Of a stretch of 64,000 nt of DNA, positions 34,126 to 42,247 are shown in pieces (the stretch's first letter is position 1; every line of letters begins with the position of its first letter). The notes below the pieces were generated by a model. It saw only the letters and a program-made list of their open reading frames with translations. It was not told the DNA's origin and searched no databases. Source of the stretch: Terribacillus aidingensis (GTDB lineage: Bacteria; Bacillota; Bacilli; Bacillales; Amphibacillaceae); contig NZ_CP159996.1 of the NCBI RefSeq assembly GCF_040703035.1, forward strand, positions 1,708,001 to 1,772,000, written 5' to 3'. The position numbers and the translations under genes were made by a program.

Positions 34126-34236
34126 ATGAAAAAGCAGGAAAGAAAGACATCGACTGGCCAGAAACGGCCGACAGCCCGCACTGCCGGCGACGGGTATGAT
34201 AAAAAGCTTGATGGACCAAACCGTCCTTCCATATAA
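34126..34236 (+). CDS. sspM: Small acid-soluble spore protein SspM
   Basis: A 36-residue basic protein starting MKKQERKTSTGQKRP and ending YDKKLDGPNRPSI. The C-terminal DKKLxGPNRPS block and Lys-rich N-terminus match minor small acid-soluble spore protein SspM of B. subtilis. AAAGGAGGGTG is an excellent ribosome-binding site. A SigG-type promoter upstream and a strong terminator directly downstream make a complete one-gene forespore unit on the strand opposite its neighbours. Confidence 0.85.
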   Translation: MKKQERKTSTGQKRPTARTAGDGYDKKLDGPNRPSI

Positions 34237-34241
34237 GTGTA

Positions 34242-34276
34242 AAAAGCAAAGCGGTCAATTGATCGCTTTGCTTTTT
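34242..34276. terminator. Shared terminator of sspM and yppC
   Basis: AAAAGCAAAGCGGTCA pairs with TGATCGCTTTGCTTTT (one wobble) and is followed by T residues in both directions. The stop codon of yppC lies inside it. Confidence 0.92.
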
Positions 34277-35214
34277 TTCTTGATCAATGCCGCAATCTTC
34301 ATCAATCGCCTCTTCCAATAAAAGACGGTTCCGGTTGGACGATGACGCTTTTTTTTCTCAGGGGTCAGCCAACTTCGTTTGATGCCCCCATATCTGTACC
34401 AGTCCGTACGAATAATATCTTTGTGTGTAATGACTGGATAGCACGCTCGTAGTGGACAACTGCCGATTGTTCTAAATCTGCCATAGCGCTCATAATCATC
34501 TCGAGACCCCGTGTAAGGAACGCGTTTGGCAAATTGTACAAATGCGGGATAAAGCTGGTCGTCAAAAAGGAGCTGGCTCAACTTCTTCCCCATCTGTATT
34601 CGCTCATCCACACTTGTAAAATGGTGAGCATACAGTCCGTACAACTCCCCATCCATTGTCGGGAAGAACACAGTATTCAAACGAAAAAAATCTTGAAGCT
34701 GATATGGCCAGCGGCGGAAGACATGCTTTTTATAGAACGGCTGGACGATGACAGGCGAGCCGATGACATGCTGTTCGTTGACGATAAGGCAGTACAGCAG
34801 CTGCTGCATGTCACCTTCTTTTATGAATTGCTTCCACGTTTCTTCCATAAAAGCAGACACACGAAAATGATGAAGATGTGCAATCATGTCAATTTGTCCT
34901 TTTTTATGTGACTCATACAACAGCAACTGCGGATAAGCATCAGAGAAGATGAGCCAATTGGCACGTTCGTAAAGAGAAAAAAGCTGTTTTCTTATGCGTG
35001 CTGACAGTAAGTCCTGAAACATATCCAAATGTAAATCTGTCATATTCCAGCCAGCGTTCCTAGAAACCATGGAAGCCAGGAATGCCCACTTTATCTCTGG
35101 ATTCCGTTCATAAAAAGCTTGATAAGCCATCGTTCTTCGGATATTATCTAAGTTTGCAGCGGCTGTTTTCTCTTCGATGGAAGAAAGCAATTGTGCTATG
35201 TCAGTAATTGTCAT
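34255..35214 (-). CDS. yppC: YppC-like protein (DUF2515)
   Basis: A 319-residue soluble protein of the DUF2515/YppC family, about the length of the B. subtilis protein and in the same place beside recU. Typical features are NIRRTMAYQAFYERNPEIKW and ASMVSRNAGWNMTD near residue 50 and IGSPVIVQPFYKK near residue 150. The C-terminus is very basic (KKKKRHRP, RRLMKIAALIKKK). Function is unknown. AAAGGGG precedes the ATG, which faces the divergent recU. Confidence 0.85.
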   Translation of the reverse strand: MTITDIAQLLSSIEEKTAAANLDNIRRTMAYQAFYERNPEIKWAFLASMVSRNAGWNMTDLHLDMFQDLLSARIRKQLFSLYERANWLIFSDAYPQLLLYESHKKGQIDMIAHLHHFRVSAFMEETWKQFIKEGDMQQLLYCLIVNEQHVIGSPVIVQPFYKKHVFRRWPYQLQDFFRLNTVFFPTMDGELYGLYAHHFTSVDERIQMGKKLSQLLFDDQLYPAFVQFAKRVPYTGSRDDYERYGRFRTIGSCPLRACYPVITHKDIIRTDWYRYGGIKRSWLTPEKKKRHRPTGTVFYWKRRLMKIAALIKKKSKAIN

Positions 35215-35306
35215 CGAATTGCCCCTTTTTTCAGTTGAGTTACAGACACAAAGTGAAGTATTCTAAGGATTATGGTATGATCATTCCTATAGTGGGGGGA
35301 GAAACC

Positions 35307-35915
35307 GTGCAATATCCTAACGGGAAAAAGATCATCAGACAAACTGCTGCATCGAGGCTCACACAGCCTGTCGACTTCGGCAACAGAGGGATGACTTTAG
35401 AGGAAGATATCAATGAGACGAACGAGTATTATCTCGCTCAGCAAAAGGCTATCATCCACAAAAAACCTACCCCAGTGCAGATTGTCCAGGTCGACTATCC
35501 AAAACGAAGTGCAGCGGTCATTAAAGAAGCGTATTTCAAACAAGCATCCACTACGGATTATAATGGCGTATATCGCGGAAAATATGTAGACTTCGAAGCC
35601 AAGGTCACAAAAAACAAGACTAGTTTCCCGCTCTCCAATTTCCACGAGCACCAGATTTCCCACATGGAGCATGTATGCAGCCATGGGGCTATCTGCTTCG
35701 TCATTATGCGTTTTTCCGCACATAATCAAACATTTTTTTTCGAAGCAGAGAAACTTTTTCCGTGGTGGAAACGTCAATATGATGGAGGCAGAAAATCCAT
35801 TCCCTACGAAGTGATTTGTGAGCAAGGATTTCTGATTCCAATGAAGTATCAGGCAAAGGTCGATTACTTACACATTATCGACCAGCTTCATTTTAGAACG
35901 GAGGAAGAGGAGTAA
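35307..35915 (+). CDS. recU: Holliday junction resolvase RecU, GTG start
   Basis: Cleaves Holliday junctions in recombinational repair and chromosome segregation. The 202 residues include SNRGMTLE-like FGNRGMTLEEDINETN, HKKPTPVQIVQVDYP, the active-site stretch DYNGVYRGKYVDFEAKVTKNKTSFPL with the catalytic acids, and HQISHMEHV. I start at the GTG behind GGGGGGAG; the upstream in-frame extension is unsupported and would overlap yppC. An extended -10 (TGGTATGAT at about 35273-35281) lies just upstream. Its stop codon overlaps the ponA start by one base. Confidence 0.95.
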   Translation: MQYPNGKKIIRQTAASRLTQPVDFGNRGMTLEEDINETNEYYLAQQKAIIHKKPTPVQIVQVDYPKRSAAVIKEAYFKQASTTDYNGVYRGKYVDFEAKVTKNKTSFPLSNFHEHQISHMEHVCSHGAICFVIMRFSAHNQTFFFEAEKLFPWWKRQYDGGRKSIPYEVICEQGFLIPMKYQAKVDYLHIIDQLHFRTEEEE

Positions 35916-38545
35916 TGGCAGAAAAGGGCCAATCTCGTGCATCAAGAAGAAAACAGAAAAAGAAGAAAAAACCTATTTGGAAGAAAATATTACTTACGAT
36001 TGTATTAATAGGTGTATTATGTGTTGTCGCAGGTGGTAGTGTATTTGCTTACTACGCTGCTACAGCTCCTAAGCTGGACGAAGAAAAACTATCTGACCCT
36101 GCTTCCAATATTGTCTATGACATGAATGGCGATGAATTTGCGGAATTAGGTTCGGAAAACAGACGAAAAGTAACCTATGACGATCTGCCGCAGCAGCTGA
36201 TCGACGCAGTAACTGCAACAGAGGATTCCAGATTCTTCGAACATAACGGAATCGATATAATCCGTACTGGTGGCGCGCTTGTCTCCAACTTTAAGAATGG
36301 ATTCGGCGCTGAAGGCGGAAGTACGATCGACCAGCAGGTCATTAAACGTTCCTTCCTATCCCCAGAGAAAACAGTAAAACGTAAAATGCAGGAATGGTGG
36401 CTTGCCTTCCAGCTTGACCGTCAATACTCCAAGGAAGAAATCCTTGAGATGTATTTGAATAAAGTATTCTACGGCCAATATGCATACGGAGTGGCTACAG
36501 CTGCAGAAACGTATTTTGGTAAAGAGGATCTAAATGATCTTACACTGCCGGAAACAGCCTTACTAGCTGGTCTGCCGCAGCGTCCTACTGCTTACAACCC
36601 ATTTGAAAACCCTGATCTTGCTCAGGAACGTATGAACACCGTGCTTGATTTGATGGTACAGCATGAGAAGATCACCCAGGCTGAAGCAGACGAAGCGAAA
36701 AAGACGAAAGTCGAAGATTTACTTACTGAAAAGCAGCCGCAATCTAATAAGTACGGAGCCTTCCTGGATCAAGTGCAAAAAGAGCTCAGTGAACGCTTTG
36801 AAGATACAGACCTAAACCTTGATGGGATGAAGATTTACACAACTCTGGATCCAGATGCACAAGAGACTGTGGAAAACGCTTTAAGTGATGAAAGCGGCAT
36901 TTCATGGGTAGATGATAATCTTCAAGCTGGAATCACGCTGCTCGATACAAAGAGCAGTGCTATCCGTGCGATTGGCGGAAATAAAAATAATGAGCTTGGC
37001 GGGTTTAACTACGCAATACAAGGATCCAATCAGCCAGGTTCGAGTATGAAGCCGATAATTGATTATGCTCCCGCTATTGAAAATGGCGTGTATACATCTA
37101 CTTATGAGCAAATTAATGATGAACCAATAACTATTGAAGAAGCTGGGGATTGGAAACCAAATAACTATGATGACCAATTCCATGGTTGGATGAGCGCAAG
37201 AACAGCGTTAGCAAAATCATATAATATTCCAGCCATTAAAACTTTCCAGGCAGTCGGTCTTGATAAAGCGAAGGAATTTGCCAATGGCCTTGGTTTGGAG
37301 TTTAAAGACGATACCATTCATTACTCTGATAGTATCGGCGGTTCTTCTGAATTTAGACCTATTGATTTAGCCGGTGCATATGCTGCATTTGGTAATGAAG
37401 GTATCTATACAGAACCGTACTCTATCAGTAAGATTGAATTCAGCGATGGCAGTACGTTGGATATGAAGCCTGAATCTGAAGCTGCAATGAGTGAATCTAC
37501 TGCTTATATGGTGACTGACATGATGCGTTCTGTTATGACAGAAGGTACAGGGACATTAGCTAATGTTGCAGGCCTCGATATTGCAGGAAAAACTGGTACA
37601 ACAAATAAAGATGGTCAAGAAGGCAGCCCTGACTCATGGATGAATGGATTGACCACAAACTACACGCTTTCCATCTGGACTGGTACACCGAATGATACTG
37701 TGATTGCAGGCGGCAGTGCCGGTACAAATGTCGCAAAATACTTGTTCAAGCAAATCATGACAGAAGTCCATGAAGGTAAGGACACGGAAAGCTTTAAAAA
37801 ACCCAGCAGCGTAGTGGAGGCGAAAGTCGAAAGAGGCTCTCGCCCTGCTGCTTCTCCTAGTGCTGGCACCCCCTCTTCTGAAATCCTGACGGAATTATTC
37901 CTGAAGGGTAATCTTCCTGGTGCTACATCAGAAAGATATGAAGAAAAAGAAATAGCTCCGGTTACCGGACTTTCTGCAAGCTATGATGAAGCAAGCAACA
38001 GCATTAATATCAGCTGGAACTACGATGGCGATGCAAACTTCAGTGTAAGTGCCGATCCAAGCGGCTCTACATCCACATCTGACACTTCAGCGGTAATTGA
38101 TAACGTTCAAGCTGGACAAACCTACAACATTGCAGTTACAGCATCAGTTGATGGTGAGACTAGTGAGGCAAAATCAACTTCTGTCACCGTCCCAGGTGGA
38201 GAAGAAAACGCAGAAGAAGAAGAAGAAAATCCTGCTGAAAATGCTGAGGATCAGCAAGATCAGAACAATGAAGATCAGCAAAATGAGGACGAGCAGAACC
38301 AAGATCAGAATGATGAACAGAATCAAGACCAAAACGCCGATGAAAACAATGACCAGAACAATGGTAACGGTAACGGAAATGAGAATAACAACGGCAACGG
38401 TAATAATAATGGAAATTCTGATCAAGGCGGGGAATCAGGCAATACCGAGGAAGAAGAAAACCCTAATGAAGGCGGTCAGGAAACTGATCCCGGCGGAGAT
38501 GCTGAATCGGAAACTGATCAAGGTAATACAAACGAGCAGCAATAA
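35915..38545 (+). CDS. ponA: Class A penicillin-binding protein 1 (PonA)
   Basis: A bifunctional murein synthase of 876 residues. A very basic cytoplasmic tail (1-25, RRKQKKKKKP) precedes one transmembrane helix (about 26-48). The GT51 domain follows with TEDSRFFEHNGID near residue 98 and EGGSTIDQQVIKR. The transpeptidase carries S376 of the SxxK motif in GSSMKP, KSYN and K559 in AGKTGTTN. A fibronectin-III-like domain lies at about 685-770, and the last 105 residues are an extremely acidic Asn/Gln/Glu/Asp/Gly tail. It follows recU with a one-base overlap. Confidence 0.96.
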   Translation: MAEKGQSRASRRKQKKKKKPIWKKILLTIVLIGVLCVVAGGSVFAYYAATAPKLDEEKLSDPASNIVYDMNGDEFAELGSENRRKVTYDDLPQQLIDAVTATEDSRFFEHNGIDIIRTGGALVSNFKNGFGAEGGSTIDQQVIKRSFLSPEKTVKRKMQEWWLAFQLDRQYSKEEILEMYLNKVFYGQYAYGVATAAETYFGKEDLNDLTLPETALLAGLPQRPTAYNPFENPDLAQERMNTVLDLMVQHEKITQAEADEAKKTKVEDLLTEKQPQSNKYGAFLDQVQKELSERFEDTDLNLDGMKIYTTLDPDAQETVENALSDESGISWVDDNLQAGITLLDTKSSAIRAIGGNKNNELGGFNYAIQGSNQPGSSMKPIIDYAPAIENGVYTSTYEQINDEPITIEEAGDWKPNNYDDQFHGWMSARTALAKSYNIPAIKTFQAVGLDKAKEFANGLGLEFKDDTIHYSDSIGGSSEFRPIDLAGAYAAFGNEGIYTEPYSISKIEFSDGSTLDMKPESEAAMSESTAYMVTDMMRSVMTEGTGTLANVAGLDIAGKTGTTNKDGQEGSPDSWMNGLTTNYTLSIWTGTPNDTVIAGGSAGTNVAKYLFKQIMTEVHEGKDTESFKKPSSVVEAKVERGSRPAASPSAGTPSSEILTELFLKGNLPGATSERYEEKEIAPVTGLSASYDEASNSINISWNYDGDANFSVSADPSGSTSTSDTSAVIDNVQAGQTYNIAVTASVDGETSEAKSTSVTVPGGEENAEEEEENPAENAEDQQDQNNEDQQNEDEQNQDQNDEQNQDQNADENNDQNNGNGNGNENNNGNGNNNGNSDQGGESGNTEEEENPNEGGQETDPGGDAESETDQGNTNEQQ

Positions 38546-38561
38546 CAAAATATCAAACAAA

Positions 38562-38598
38562 AAAAGACAGTCACTTCAATTTGGAGTGACTGTCTTTT
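38562..38598. terminator. Bidirectional terminator between ponA and nth
   Basis: AAAAGACAGTCACT and its complement form a 14-base-pair stem. The nth stop codon overlaps its right edge. Confidence 0.92.
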
Positions 38599-39250
38599 AA
38601 TTTGCTTCGGCCTTTAGACGTTTCTTGCCTTCTCGGCAAATATCGTTCAAGGGACATGCCAGGCAGTTAGGGTTTCTTGCTTTACAATGATAGCGTCCGA
38701 AAAAAATCATGCGGTGATGTGTATCGCTCCACTCATCACGTGGTACCTTTTTCATCAATGTGTTTTCTACTTCGGTTACATTGTCCTTCCAGCGGCAAAA
38801 ACCGAGCCGTTTGGATACACGCTCAACGTGGGTATCTACAGCAATGGCAGGCTCGTTGAAAGCAACCGATGCTACCACATTGGCTGTCTTGCGCCCTACT
38901 CCAGCTAGCTTGACTAATTCATCACGTGTGTCTGGTACAATTCCATCATATTGATCAAGCAGCGTCTGACAAAGCTTCTGGATATTCTTCGCCTTGTTGC
39001 GATAAAGACCGATAGAACGAATATCATGCTGCAGCTCTTCAAGTGGAACAGCTAGATAGTCTTCCGGTGTCTTATATTTTTCGAACAGATCTTTCGTTAC
39101 TTTATTGACAAGGTTATCGGTACACTGCGCAGACAGCAGTACGGCGATCACCAGCTCGAATGGATTACGGTGGACCAGTTCACATGCTGCTTCCGGGAAC
39201 ATGTCTCGCATCACATCCAATGCTCGTCGTATCTGTGTTTTGTTCAGCAT
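38597..39250 (-). CDS. nth: Endonuclease III
   Basis: A DNA glycosylase/AP lyase that removes oxidised pyrimidines. The 217 residues have the helix-hairpin-helix LAGVGRKTANVVASVAF with the catalytic lysine nearby, the aspartate in VDTHVERVSKRLG, and the C-terminal [4Fe-4S] cysteines in CKARNPNCLACPLNDIC. AGGAGG precedes the ATG. It follows dnaD in the conserved dnaD-nth order; the ypoC gene that follows nth in B. subtilis is absent here. Confidence 0.96.
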   Translation of the reverse strand: MLNKTQIRRALDVMRDMFPEAACELVHRNPFELVIAVLLSAQCTDNLVNKVTKDLFEKYKTPEDYLAVPLEELQHDIRSIGLYRNKAKNIQKLCQTLLDQYDGIVPDTRDELVKLAGVGRKTANVVASVAFNEPAIAVDTHVERVSKRLGFCRWKDNVTEVENTLMKKVPRDEWSDTHHRMIFFGRYHCKARNPNCLACPLNDICREGKKRLKAEAN

Positions 39251-39266
39251 TGTATGCTTTTCCTCC

Positions 39267-39974
39267 TCAATCTTCTTCCAGCCAGTTATAGTAAATACTT
39301 ACATCGCGGGCTGGTGCTTGCTGCTCTGAACGTACTGCAGCTGCTGTAGGCCGCTGGTTCTCATGAAATGATTTACTTTCCTTGCGAGCCTGGTCTACGG
39401 ATCGGATACCTTTACGCTTCCATTCACGCAAAATACGATCTATATAGCGGAAATTCAATTTACTCATCAGTACTGCTTCTCGCAAAGCAGCTTTAATGAG
39501 GGATGGCGGCTGCATGTCTTCATCGAGCCATAATGTGACCGTTTCGATTTCAAAAGGTGACAATGGACGGCCGAATTCCTGCTCAAAAAGAATGAATATT
39601 GCAGCCTCTTCTTCTTTGTCTGTATTCTTTTCAGGTTCAGGATACACGGTTTCTGCAAACGCGAGATGCCATAATCCGTTCAGACTGTAAGCTTGGCTTC
39701 GCACATTTTCTTCCTGCACATCTTCAATCTGCAGCATATTACGCTGAACCAGCTTGCGTAAAACTAAGGCTACATCTCTTTCGGAAAGCGTTACTTTTTT
39801 GGCAAGTTGATCTGTAGTCGGAAACATGATACCTTGCTGCTGGAAAAAGCAAATATGCAAAATGACCATCATTTCCGTTTCATTCAAGCCAAGGGATACA
39901 TATCTATTCATCAAAATACCGGGAAAGGAAAATGGATTTCCCAGCATTCGTTGGTAATTCAAGTCGTTATTCAT
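39267..39974 (-). CDS. dnaD: DNA replication initiation protein DnaD
   Basis: A primosomal protein that helps load the replicative helicase at oriC and at stalled forks. The 235 residues have an N-terminal winged-helix region (LGLNETEMMVILHICF, TTDQLAKKVTLSERDV) and the C-terminal DnaD/DnaB-II domain (FEQEFGRPLSPFEIETVTLWLDE, NFRYIDRILREWKRKGI with its YxxxILxxW element). The start MNNDLNYQRML follows AAGGAGA; a longer in-frame form is unlikely. Confidence 0.95.
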   Translation of the reverse strand: MNNDLNYQRMLGNPFSFPGILMNRYVSLGLNETEMMVILHICFFQQQGIMFPTTDQLAKKVTLSERDVALVLRKLVQRNMLQIEDVQEENVRSQAYSLNGLWHLAFAETVYPEPEKNTDKEEEAAIFILFEQEFGRPLSPFEIETVTLWLDEDMQPPSLIKAALREAVLMSKLNFRYIDRILREWKRKGIRSVDQARKESKSFHENQRPTAAAVRSEQQAPARDVSIYYNWLEED

Positions 39975-39997
39975 CTGGGTTCTCCTTCCATTAATAG

Positions 39998-40029
39998 GAC
40001 AATCCCTCGTCATTCGACAAGGGATCGTC
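39998..40029 (-). other. RNA hairpin between asnS and dnaD
   Basis: An imperfect inverted repeat (about 12 paired bases with two mismatches, loop of four) lies between the asnS stop and the dnaD ribosome-binding site. There is no T run, so it is not an obvious terminator; it may be a processing or stability element. Confidence 0.45.
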
Positions 40030-40043
40030 AGGTAATCTATTTA

Positions 40044-41336
40044 TTATGGGTATAGACGGTTCAAAAGACGTGGGAATGGTATAGTTTCGCGAACGTGCTC
40101 CACTCCGGAAAGCCAAGCAACTGTCCGCTCCAGACCAAGACCAAAGCCTGAGTGTGGTACACTGCCGTACTTGCGTAATTCCAAGTACCAGTTGTACGCA
40201 TCGCTAGTCAGATTATGTTCTTCGTAGCGTTTTTCCATCAATTCAAGATCATCGATACGCTGAGATCCGCCGATGATTTCGCCATAGCCTTCTGGAGCAA
40301 TTAAATCTGCACAAAGCACGACATCTTCCCGATTCGGATCTGGCTTCATGTAGAATGCTTTGATTGCAGCTGGGTAATGCGTGATGAATACTGGCTTGTC
40401 GAAGCTTTCAGCAATCGCAGTCTCATGCGGTGCTCCGAAATCTTCGCCCCACTCAATATCATCAAACCCTTTTTCCTTCAGTAATTCGATAGCTTTGTCG
40501 TACGTGATGCGCGGGAATGGCGCGGTAACTTTAGCCAATTTCTCTGTATCGCGTCCAAGGATTTCAAGGTCCAGTTTGCAGTTCTTCAGTACAGAAGCAA
40601 CTAGGTGGCTGATGTAGTTCTCCTGGATTTCCAAGCTTTCTTCATGTTCAACGAAAGCCATTTCCGGCTCAATCATCCAAAATTCGATCAAATGACGTCT
40701 AGTTTTGGATTTTTCTGCACGGAATGTCGGACCAAAGGAGAATACTTTGTTGAATGCCATTGCAGCTGCTTCCATGTAAAGCTGTCCGCTTTGTGATAGA
40801 TATGCTTCTTCGTCGAAGTATTTTGTATGGAACAATTCCGTCGTACCTTCTGCAGAGGAACCTGTCAGAATTGGCGGATCGATTTTCGTATAGCCATTTT
40901 CATGGAAGTATTCATACGTTGCACGGATGATTTCATTACGGATTTTCATCACCGCATGCTGTTTTTGGGAACGAAGCCACAGATGGCGGTTGTCCATCAA
41001 GAATTCAGTTCCATGCTCTTTTGGTGTGATCGGGTAATCTGTTGCTGCATGGATTACTTCCACATCACTGACCTGGATTTCATAACCGAAGGAAGAACGG
41101 CTGTCCTCTACTACTTTTCCTGTAACATAAAGGGATGTTTCCTGTGTCATGTTCTTGGCTGTCTGGAACACTTCCTCAGATACGTCGCTTTTCACGACGA
41201 CACCTTGTACAAATCCAGTTCCGTCACGCAGCTGTAAAAATGCAATTTTACCGCTGGAACGTTTATTGCGGAGCCACGCTCCGATTGTTACTTCTTCTCC
41301 TACATGCTCACTAAGCTTTGCGATAGTTGTCTTCAA
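40044..41336 (-). CDS. asnS: Asparagine--tRNA ligase, TTG start
   Basis: A class IIb aminoacyl-tRNA synthetase of 430 residues. The N-terminal OB-fold anticodon-binding domain (1-115) includes [24 protein letters not shown]; the catalytic core has motif 2 [21 protein letters not shown] and motif 3 [15 protein letters not shown]. The TTG start is preceded by GGAGGG at 6 bases. No T-box leader is visible. In B. subtilis aspB precedes asnS; here ypmB does so directly. Confidence 0.95.
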   Translation of the reverse strand: MKTTIAKLSEHVGEEVTIGAWLRNKRSSGKIAFLQLRDGTGFVQGVVVKSDVSEEVFQTAKNMTQETSLYVTGKVVEDSRSSFGYEIQVSDVEVIHAATDYPITPKEHGTEFLMDNRHLWLRSQKQHAVMKIRNEIIRATYEYFHENGYTKIDPPILTGSSAEGTTELFHTKYFDEEAYLSQSGQLYMEAAAMAFNKVFSFGPTFRAEKSKTRRHLIEFWMIEPEMAFVEHEESLEIQENYISHLVASVLKNCKLDLEILGRDTEKLAKVTAPFPRITYDKAIELLKEKGFDDIEWGEDFGAPHETAIAESFDKPVFITHYPAAIKAFYMKPDPNREDVVLCADLIAPEGYGEIIGGSQRIDDLELMEKRYEEHNLTSDAYNWYLELRKYGSVPHSGFGLGLERTVAWLSGVEHVRETIPFPRLLNRLYP

Positions 41337-41375
41337 AAAGAACCCTCCATTGTCTGTCCTACATATGTAGTTGTA

Positions 41376-41906
41376 TTATTGATATTGGTTAGATAGAGCA
41401 TAGCTTTCCAGCTGCTCGGTACCATCTAGTGTGTAATAACTGTAGCCGAGGCGATCCTGTCCATCGCGGAATGTAAATTCCCATGCTGGTGCATCATCGT
41501 ACAATCCAAGCCGGACATCATCCAATTGACAGTCCGCTCCGCACGCTGACTGCCAGCTAGTTTCTGCTTGCTGTTCATCAGCAGTATCTGTTGTATAAAT
41601 GATCTGCTTAGGATCCTTCTCGCCCTTTTTGACATAAGCGATAGCATCTTCTCCATCAGCTTGCTTGCCTTTGACGACATGATGCACATGTTCGCCATTG
41701 AAACGTGTCACTTCATCTGCGGTTTCTAGATCCGTATTATCAAGTGCAAAGTCCTCTGAAGCTTCAAAGCCCTCTGTTCGTGCATTTTGTGCTGTGCTAT
41801 AAACGTATATACCGCAGCCGAGGACAATGATCAAAACTGCTAAAGCACTGAAAATTGTGATCTTTGCCCATTTAGGTACGGTAAATCGTGAATATCGCCG
41901 TATCAT
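41376..41906 (-). CDS. ypmB: YpmB-like membrane protein (DUF5590/PepSY-like)
   Basis: A 176-residue protein with a short basic N-terminus, one transmembrane helix (about residues 15-38, AKITIFSALAVLIIVLGCGIYVY) and an extracytoplasmic domain. The ending, WEFTFRDGQDRLGYSYYTLDGTEQLESY, is PepSY/DUF5590-like and matches YpmB in position. Function is unknown. The chosen ATG has GAGG 6 bases upstream; an ATG four codons earlier is possible. It overlaps the ypmA end by 35 bases. Confidence 0.82.
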   Translation of the reverse strand: MIRRYSRFTVPKWAKITIFSALAVLIIVLGCGIYVYSTAQNARTEGFEASEDFALDNTDLETADEVTRFNGEHVHHVVKGKQADGEDAIAYVKKGEKDPKQIIYTTDTADEQQAETSWQSACGADCQLDDVRLGLYDDAPAWEFTFRDGQDRLGYSYYTLDGTEQLESYALSNQYQ

Positions 41907-42048
41907 GATCTTCCTCATCCAATGCTAATCCGAACATTAAGTCCTTCTCTTTCAGTGTACGGTTCAGTGAGTCAACCAGCTTGTACAGGTCGCTGCTGTA
42001 TTGTACACGTACAGTGGACAATGTCTCCATCTTATTATTTTCCATCAT
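41872..42048 (-). CDS. ypmA: YpmA-like protein (DUF4264)
   Basis: A 58-residue protein starting MMENNKMETLSTVRVQYSSDLYKLVDSLN and ending ALDEEDHDTAIFTIYRT, matching the small YpmA proteins found upstream of ypmB. No function is known. GGAGG lies 5 bases before the first and 8 bases before the second of two adjacent ATGs. Its promoter overlaps that of a possible small RNA on the other strand. Confidence 0.8.
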   Translation of the reverse strand: MMENNKMETLSTVRVQYSSDLYKLVDSLNRTLKEKDLMFGLALDEEDHDTAIFTIYRT

Positions 42049-42121
42049 CGTTACCTCCGAGCAATTCATTTACATGATTTGTTACTCATAGAGATGGCTT
42101 TCTGCAGCAAACTAATGTATG

Positions 42122-42150
42122 TTGAGAAGCAATCCAATTCTTATTATACC
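42122..42150 (+). promoter_or_regulatory. Possible plus-strand promoter for a small RNA
   Basis: TTGAGA and TATACC are 17 bases apart. The -10 lies almost exactly on top of the minus-strand -10 of ypmA. Confidence 0.42.
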
Positions 42151-42172
42151 AGTTGTACTGGTGTAATTCTAA
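42143..42172 (-). promoter_or_regulatory. Promoter of ypmA-ypmB
   Basis: On the minus strand TATAAT is extended by TGG, with a weaker TTAGAA -35 at 18 bases. A 6-base inverted repeat (ACCAGT-TGT-ACTGGT, 42148-42162) covers the start of the -10. Confidence 0.6.
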
Positions 42173-42247
42173 GACGAGTTCAAAGTTTTTTCAACAAAAA
42201 TCTTCCTTCTCCCCAGCAGTTGTGCGTCCTAGTGGCGCACTTTTTTT
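42150..42247 (+). ncRNA. Candidate small RNA in the ypmA-dinG gap
   Basis: The gap has a plus-strand intrinsic terminator (7-base-pair stem GTGCGTC/GGCGCAC, 42222-42240, then seven T) although no plus-strand gene lies upstream. A promoter-like pair precedes it, giving an RNA of about 90 bases starting near 42157. It contains a pyrimidine-rich stretch ending in CCCC (42201-42214) of the kind that pairs with Shine-Dalgarno sequences. Evidence is purely structural. Confidence 0.42.

Noticed and set aside
34534..34911. Open frame on the plus strand inside yppC
   Set aside because: No ribosome-binding site and no recognisable family; yppC itself is supported by family pattern and position.
38220..38545. 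Short tandem-like repeats near the ponA 3' end, considered as CRISPR or mobile repeats
   Set aside because: They keep the reading frame, have no spacers and encode the low-complexity acidic tail.
40605..41237. Open frames on the plus strand across asnS
   Set aside because: They are antisense to class II synthetase motifs and carry no start signals.
41337..41400. T-box leader before asnS
   Set aside because: Only 39 bases separate it from ypmB; no T-box sequence or specifier stem fits.
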